Shown here one piece after another: positions 58,939-64,000 of a stretch of 64,000 nt of DNA. How positions within the stretch are numbered: position 1 is the first letter of the stretch; every line of letters begins with the position of its first letter. This DNA comes from Chenopodium formosanum. Its lineage: Eukaryota > Streptophyta > Magnoliopsida > Caryophyllales > Amaranthaceae. The DNA is taken from contig CM044877.1 in the NCBI GenBank assembly GCA_024500155.1, positions 27,099,501-27,163,500 on the forward strand, in the 5' to 3' direction. A program made the translations under genes and the position numbers. The notes under the pieces were generated by a model. The model was not told the origin of the DNA and did no database searches. It saw only the letters and a list, made by a program, of their open reading frames with translations.

Positions 58939-59496
58939 GTGGTGTCAGAATTTCTAGCGGAATTTCTAATAGAAGACTCGACGCCAATACAAGACAATGA
59001 GTTTCCAGATGAAGACTTAATGGTCACTGAAGATGATACTTGGACCTTATACTTCGACGGAGCCTCAAAACAAAAGGGATGTGGCATTGGAGTATTACTA
59101 GTATCACCTAAAGAAGAGCATGTCCCAATCTCTATAAAGCTTGACTTCGACGTTACCAACAACGTTGCTGAATACGAAGCATGCGTGGTAGGCCTTGAAA
59201 CAGCTTTGGCATTAGGAGTAAAAAAGTTACGGATATTCGGAGACTCTTCATTAATCATCAATCGAATATCCAAAAGGTGGAAAGTAAGGAGTGAAAGTCT
59301 AGCCCCTTACCAAACCTATCTGGAAACTCTTACTAATCAGTTAGAGAAGGTAGAATACACATATCTACCTAGAGAAGAAAATCAATTTTCTGATGCCTTG
59401 GCAAGACTAGCCTCGATGGTTAGGATTCCTACGAAAATCGAGCAAATGCCTCTAACTATAGAAAAAGGCACAAACCAGCATACATTCAGGCTATAG
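58939..59496 (+). pseudogene. second, archaeal-type RNase H of element H
   Basis: A separate RNase H domain after the usual one, a hallmark of the Tat lineage. Catalytic residues are visible: Asp in L-Y-F-D-G-A-S (59050), Glu in A-E-Y-E-A (59170), Asp in F-G-D-S-S (59236) and Asp in F-S-D-A-L-A-R (about 59390). The domain itself is intact. The frame then stops at 59494 and the coding sequence goes on in another frame (A-I-E-D-D-E-V) toward integrase. Confidence 0.88.
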
Positions 59497-60795
59497 AAGA
59501 TGATGAAGTACTCCAAGACGAAGAAGAAGAAGAAGAAGAAGAAGAACCGTGGTACACGGATATACTCAATTATGTCACCAAAAGAGAATACCCTCCCCAT
59601 GCTGACAAAAGAGGAAAACGAGCTTTAAGACTCTTAGCTTTCCAATATGTACTCATAGACAACGAACTATATAAAAGGGTACCTAAGGGTCGAGCTCTCT
59701 TATGTGTAGAAAAAAAAATGCACAAAGAGCAATGAGGATAGTCCACGAAGGAATCTGTGGCACTCACATAAATGGAAAAATGTTAGTCCAAAAGATAATG
59801 CAAGAAGTATATTATTGGACTACAATGAATAGGGATTGCCATCAATACGTAAAAAGATGCCCTAAGTGTCAAATCTATGCCAATTTACAACATGTTCCTC
59901 CATCCTTGCTCTACACCTACACGTCACCATGGCCATTCTCTACATAGGGAATTAACATCATCGGCAAAATCACTCCTCCAGGAACAGAAGGCCACGAATA
60001 TATCATGGTGGCAATTGATTACTTCACAAAGTGCGTCGAAGCGCAATCATACGCTAAACTCACTGCAAAACATGTAGCACTCTTATCAAGAGAAATATTA
60101 TTTGTCGATACGGAGTCCCACATGAAATGATAAGTGACAATGGAACTCACTTTCAAGCCGAATGTGAAGAATTGTTACAAAAATATGGCATTCAACATCA
60201 TCATTCTTCCCCTTATAGGCCTCAAGAAAATGGAGCAGTCGAGGCAGCTAATAAGAATCTAAAGACTATCATCGAGAAAATGAAGAAAAATTATAAGGAT
60301 TGGCCTGACAAACTTCACTTTGCATTGTGGGGTTATCGCACGTCAATTCGCACATCAACAGGGAATACGCCATTTTCCTTGGTTTATGGAATGGATGTCG
60401 TACAACCTGTCGAACTAGAGATTCCATCTCTACGCATCGCGTTAGAGAGCAAACTCGATGAAGTTGAATGGACTAGGGCAAGATATGAAGAGTTAATTCT
60501 ACTCGATGATGAAAAACGACTAGAAGCTCTACATCACACTCAGTGTTACCAAACTCGTATGGCTAGGCATTTTAATAAGAAGGTCAAGACGAGAAACATC
60601 AAAGTAGGAGACTTGGTGTTAAAAGCATTAAGGAAAAATGTTTTAGATCCAAGGGGAAATTTTAGACCTAATTGGTCTGGACCCTACATTGTCAAAACAA
60701 TCCTGTCAGGAGGTGCAGCAAAATTAACTGATATGGATGGCAATGAGTTCTCGAACATGACAAATCTTGACCAACTTAAGAAATACTATCCATAA
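59497..60795 (+). pseudogene. integrase of element H
   Basis: After an acidic run (about ten GAA codons, 59518-59546) comes a zinc-binding H-H-C-C region (H-E-G-I-C-G-T-H ... C-P-K-C near 59740-59875) with frame damage at a nine-A run (about 59708-59717). The DDE core has Asp in M-V-A-I-D-Y-F-T-K near 60010, Asp in I-S-D-N-G-T-H-F at 60127 and Glu in N-G-A-V-E-A-A-N-K about 35 residues later. A stop near 59947 and a frameshift near 60110 interrupt it. The C-terminus includes N-W-S-G-P-Y-I-V and ends at 60795 without a chromodomain. Confidence 0.88.
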
Positions 60796-60820
60796 TTACT
60801 TGAGTAGGATACTCAAGAGA

Positions 60821-60880
60821 GCTACGTTTGGCCTGATTCCTTATTCAAGGATACGTAGGCAGCCCTTTACGGGTGCGGCC
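60821..60880 (+). other. conserved post-pol double hairpin of H
   Basis: Begins 26 bases after the integrase stop. CTACGT...ACGTAG pairing around G-A-T-T-C-C / G-G-A-T, then GCCC-TTTAC-GGGT. It aligns with the structures in E and M that follow gag directly, so this element was kept when pol was lost. Confidence 0.65.
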
Positions 60881-60969
60881 ACTTTATTTTTTAAAAAAAT
60901 CTCGCACCCAAGAATTAATTAAAAATTCGACAGAAGATCGACGGAACATCGATGTCACAGAAAAAATTC

Positions 60970-61064
60970 TGGCGCCAGACGATTATCGTTAGCGCTAGAC
61001 GACAGCATCCGTCGCCTGACGCCAAACTGCCGCAACCGGCGTCAGTCGCAGATAGGTGGCGCCA
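60970..61064 (+). repeat. phased dyad array after pol in H
   Basis: Units start at 60970, 60990, 61010, 61030 and 61050, exact 20-bp pitch. Examples are TAGCGCTAGACGACA (60990) and CGTCGCCTGACGCCA (61010). Confidence 0.7.
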
Positions 61065-61253
61065 ATTAACAGTTAAAATTCTGGGAACATTTTGGTGTTT
61101 TTCGAAAAATTTTCGACTTCCGTACTCGAAAAAAATTTCTGGAAAATTAATTTTTCGGTTTTCATTGCTTTAATAAAATAAATTTAAAGTAAATAATTAA
61201 ATTAAAAAAAGCTGGAATTTCATTAATAAAATAAATTACATTATTGATGGAAT

Positions 61254-62850
61254 TTAATTAAAGCTTAAATAAATTAACTTTAAATAAATAAAAAAAAAAA
61301 ATGAACTAAGTCTGGAAATTAAGCAATGCTCATAATCTTCTTTTTCTTTCTTATCCCTTTTCCAATTTTTGTCTGCTTCTTCCTCCTCATCCATAACCTT
61401 AGCTAGTAGGCATCCTTTAGAGGATCTACATTTAATCTTGGAGTAAATAGTTTCCCCCTCAGCTAGGACTCCATGCTTCTTTTCTACCCAAGCTTTCTTT
61501 TCTGTGGTGTCAGCTTTCCTTTTTCCCTTATCTTTTGCAGTACTCTTCTTCCTAGGCATTATAGGTGTTTTGAACTCAATTCTTTCACCTAAGCGTTCCT
61601 TAACAGGAACCACTTTGTCACCTAGACGACTCTTTACATCAGTTTTACTTTGATTTTTCTTCATGTCCTTCGCGGGTTTCTTCCGAAGCCACTTTTTCAC
61701 ATCATTGGGCAAGGAAGGAGGAACCTTTTCGGTAATTACTTCCCATAAAGGTCTAGCGCTCCAATAAGCATCAAACTTGTCTACTTCCTAGGAGACAGGG
61801 AACTCGTAGGGACGGCAAAGATCTCCGTAAGGAATAGTCTGAAGTAGGCCGTATTGTCTTTTTACCCTGCAGGGGTAATAAAAAGTCATACAGGACAAGC
61901 TTGGAAGACGGCAGAATGGTTACTTGTTGACACCAACCATCTTTTCTATTTTCCACCAAGGGATGACCCACTTGATTGCAAAATTGCAAGATTCGAAGAC
62001 CTTCTTCCATTCATGGCGCCCCATCTTAGAGAAGCGTTTCTTCCTCCTCACGAAGCAATTTGGAGTATACTTCTCAATGTTGTCTGGAGGGCTATTTAAC
62101 TCCAATCTTTCTATTAGCCACATCTGTAAAAAAAATTGCAATGAAAATAAATTATTATTATTATACAAAAATATATTTTGATTTTTGTAATTAAAAATAT
62201 TATTTTTCTACCTGTAATAAAATTGGACAGCCTCGAAAAGGTGCTTTTGGATTCCTCTTTAATTCATCAAGACTAAGCATAGTCTCTCCAACTATTAAAG
62301 GCATTGGATTTCTCCCTGATTCAATTTGTTCTAAAACAGTGGATATAATTGATTGACCCTCATTATTTTTACCACTAGTAAGAAAAAATTGATTAAGCAT
62401 ACAAAACAAGAAAGCCCTTCTTCTATAAACATGGAAAGATTCAGAATAAGGTCCATCAAAATAATGGCGAGCAAATTCTTTCAAATTAACTATATTACCA
62501 TCTACTATTTTTTATAGATCTCTTTCTTTTAAATTGAAGAAGCGTTCAAAATCCTTATAATAATATTCATTTATTCTAGGGATTACTACAAGATCTATTG
62601 CAGGGAAACCTAAAATAGCACCAAATTCTTCCGGCAAAGGGCTAATTTCATCATACCTTATTCTAAAGCAATGAGTATCTACATCCCAATATTCTAGAGC
62701 GGTATGAATAAAATCTGAATCAAGATCTACCCCTTTGATACCATAAATACCCCCCTGGTGAAACACATCTAATTATTTTCTCTCTTTGGCATTAAGAGAC
62801 CGACACCATTCACGGGTGTAGTTGGTGAAACTCTTGGTGACTAGAGACAT
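61254..62850 (-). pseudogene. antisense ORF of element H, DUF7745/plant-mobile-like, with intron
   Basis: Starts at the ATG at 62850 (M-S-L-V-T-K-S-F-T-N-Y) about 75 bases after a TATA box. The order resembles the DUF7745-type proteins of plant retrotransposons: a start segment, D-x-D-x-x-x-I-x-x-A-L-E-Y-W-D, L-P-E-E-F-G-A-I-L-G-F, an I-V-G-E-T segment followed by F-R-G-C-P-I-L-L-Q, then M-W-L-I-E-R. A probable 88-bp intron (62211-62124) sits between the last two. Later parts need frame changes, ending in a Lys-rich tail (61712-61254). Stops near 62771, 62512 and 61788 show decay. The family assignment is from memory and moderately sure; the role is unknown. Confidence 0.65.
62124..62211 (-). 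other. probable spliceosomal intron in the H antisense ORF
   Basis: The antisense strand reads CAG|GTAGAAAAAT ... TTTTTTTTACAG|ATG. The 88 bp are very AT-rich with a pyrimidine tract before AG. Removing it joins C-P-I-L-L-Q to M-W-L-I-E-R in phase 0, matching the family layout. Confidence 0.7.
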
Positions 62851-62920
62851 GATGTTATTTTTTCTAAGCGCTAAGAAATATTTTATTTGCTGAAACTATA
62901 AAGAGAATCGGCTGGGCAGG

Positions 62921-62933
62921 GGGATATTTATGC
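62921..62933 (-). promoter_or_regulatory. TATA box of the antisense ORF in H
   Basis: The minus strand reads GCATAAATATCCC, about 75 bases upstream of the antisense ATG. Dyads at 62984-63074 lie upstream of it, the same arrangement as in the LTR promoters. Confidence 0.6.
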
Positions 62934-62983
62934 ACAAAACCGGAGCAGTTTTAATCTGGGAAGGATTCTGAGTTAGCGCTCTT

Positions 62984-63074
62984 TAGCGCCAGACGCCAAC
63001 TATTGGCGCCTAGCGCCAAACTCTAAGTGTAGCGCCTGGCGCTACACCAAAACGCGTGGCGCCAGCTGGCGCCA
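62984..63074 (-). promoter_or_regulatory. dyad array upstream of the antisense promoter in H
   Basis: TAGCGCCAGACGCCA (62984), TGGCGCCTAGCGCCA (63004), TAGCGCCTGGCGCTA (63030, perfect) and an 18-bp palindrome TGGCGCCAGCTGGCGCCA (63057). Spacing is 20, 26 and 27 bp, less regular than elsewhere. Confidence 0.7.
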
Positions 63075-63390
63075 ATATGCCTCATCGTACGCGCTTTCTA
63101 AAAAAACCGCGTTTTCGACTTCATTCGAATCTGCTAATGACTTTACAGTTTCCTTTTTTTTTCTAAAATATTCATTTATTCCTCCTTTTTAATTAATATA
63201 GCTATTATATTAATTACATTATATTTTATTTGGACTAACTTCCAAGTTAATATTTTATTTGACTTTTCCTTTTTTCATTTTTTTTCTTTTTTTGGGGGAG
63301 AAAGTCGGATACCCTCCATCAATAACAAAAATGACGGAATTTTTGCGCAAAATTATTTGTCAACATTTTCTTGCACACACAAACATGCAC

Positions 63391-63432
<42 letters not shown>

Positions 63433-63551
63433 GAAAAAAATGTTAAATAAACACATTATAGTATGTATATACAAAACGTGTCTAAAAAAATGAGTCTAAG
63501 GCAAAGTTTTATACAAAGTCAAAAATAAATAATAAAAAGCACAGGAATAAG
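63075..63551. other. AT-rich noncoding stretch of H
   Basis: Contains GAGAAAGTCGGATACCCTCC and AAAAATGACGGAA (63299-63345), the block shared with E (22890) and M (14700), and an ATA/AAT microsatellite at 63390-63431. ORFs here come from low complexity. Confidence 0.6.
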
Positions 63552-63975
63552 CTACGGCGTCGGGGGACATATACCCATCATCTCATAAAACTCCGCCGTA
63601 CGAGGAGTAACCACTCCACCAGCTCCGGCTCCAGCTTCAGCACCAGCTCCAGTCTCCGCGGGAGGAGGAAAGCTCAACACAAGACCCGTCTACCCAAGAT
63701 CAACCTGAGGCTGAGGCTGCGGAGGCTGCTGCGATGACAAGCCAACCTCGTACATCCCACCACCTCTAAGAGCCGAGGTAGCCTCTCCCTGTCCTACCGG
63801 CGCAACATTTGCACCCTTAGAGGACGAACCTGAGCCCTCTACCGCCTCGGTACGAGCAGCCTCAGAACGACCACCCCGACCTCACAAAGCAGTGCGACGA
63901 CGTCTTGAGCTAGACCTCGTCGGATCCCTCCGCACCTTAGGTCTCGTGCGGGTACGAGAAGGAATGGGCTTACCT
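63552..63975 (-). pseudogene. possible second antisense ORF, Pro/Ala/Gly/Arg-rich C-terminal tail
   Basis: The minus strand is GC-richer than its surroundings and reads as one frame with two internal stops: R-T-R-T-R-P-K-V-R-R-D-P, an S-S-S-R-R-R-R stretch, Q-Q-P-P-Q-P-Q-P-Q, an A-G-A-G-A-G-G repeat and an end at I-C-P-P-T-P. It starts after TTTCTTTTCCAAG, which looks like a splice acceptor. Such low-complexity tails are typical of plant-mobile-domain proteins, but no domain is visible here, so the link is weak. The N-terminus would lie beyond the window. Confidence 0.4.
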
Positions 63976-64000
63976 TGGAAAAGAAATTAAAATAAAAAAC

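Larger units (their letters stand above)
50626..64000 (+). mobile_element. Element H: Tat/Ogre-type retrotransposon with dual RNase H and antisense ORF
   Basis: 5' LTR 50626-52266, primer site, leader, gag, protease, RT, RNase H, a second archaeal-type RNase H, integrase, post-pol hairpins, antisense ORF and further 3' sequence. The two RNases H plus an antisense ORF after pol are hallmarks of the Tat lineage. No 3' LTR is reached before the window ends. All genes carry stops or frameshifts, so this copy is dead. Confidence 0.9.

Noticed and set aside
63390..63431. ATA/AAT repeat as a possible element boundary
   Set aside because: A simple microsatellite; no duplication or terminal repeat could be found around it.
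1..64000. Host genes, tRNA or rRNA genes
   Set aside because: No protein or RNA of host type was recognised; tRNA-like words are retrotransposon primer-binding sites only.

Overview
This window looks like heterochromatic nuclear DNA of a flowering plant and is made almost entirely of nested, decayed transposable elements. I see no convincing host gene, tRNA, rRNA or CRISPR array. The sequence is AT-rich. Recognisable proteins are Ty3/gypsy Gag, protease, reverse transcriptase, RNase H and integrase of the Tat/Ogre type, Athila-type Gag and protease, a chromovirus integrase tail, and an L1-type LINE. The species cannot be told from this.

Layout, using my own labels. (1) Element A, minus strand, 1-5715: 5' part of a Tat/Ogre retrotransposon (LTR 3881-5715, tRNA-Arg-type primer site, gag-pro with stops), cut by the window edge. 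It sits inside the antisense ORF of (2) element F, plus strand, 5716-9391 and 34611 to about 35360, a relative with an antisense plant-mobile-domain ORF. Its LTR is split by (3) element E, plus strand, 9392-34610, flanked by a perfect 5-bp duplication (catag). E is a gag-only Tat derivative. It contains (4) element M, minus strand, about 11863-21135, a related gag-only copy that lost part of one LTR in a deletion, and (5) element K, minus strand, 23703-30881, a recent Athila-like non-autonomous element with near-identical LTRs and an intact 474-codon ORF. E's 3' LTR also carries a 633-bp CACTA-type element with a 3-bp duplication. (6) Element G, plus strand, about 35360-48310, is an Athila remnant (gag, protease, 3' LTR). 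It is interrupted by a LINE of about 5.9 kb whose 5' half is inverted, and by a 951-bp foldback element in its LTR that itself contains a ~95-bp MITE. (7) C, 48311-49103, is a chromovirus tail. (8) J, 49104-50625, is an Athila LTR joined to 3' internal sequence. (9) Element H, plus strand, from 50626 past the window end, is the most complete Tat/Ogre copy: LTR, primer site, gag, protease, RT, two RNases H, integrase, then an antisense ORF with a probable intron and its own TATA box.

The strongest unexplained signal is a set of phased arrays: about six degenerate 15-bp dyads (7-bp arms, one central base) spaced 19-21 bp apart. In A, E, M and H they use a TNNCGCC / GGCGNNA word. They lie upstream of the LTR TATA box and twice in the 5' leader; H also has them after pol and upstream of the antisense-ORF promoter. 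F has the same pitch with a different word (CCGTGNCACGG), and K uses GGTTCGGCCGAACC at about 21-bp pitch. Conserved architecture with a diverging word suggests operator-like sites for a sequence-specific DNA-binding protein, possibly encoded by the elements. That is inference. A paired hairpin after pol and a perfect 8-bp-stem hairpin in the leader are also shared between copies.

Every retroelement protein except the K ORF is interrupted by stops or frameshifts, so the interest is in noncoding architecture, antisense ORFs and insertion history rather than in active genes.
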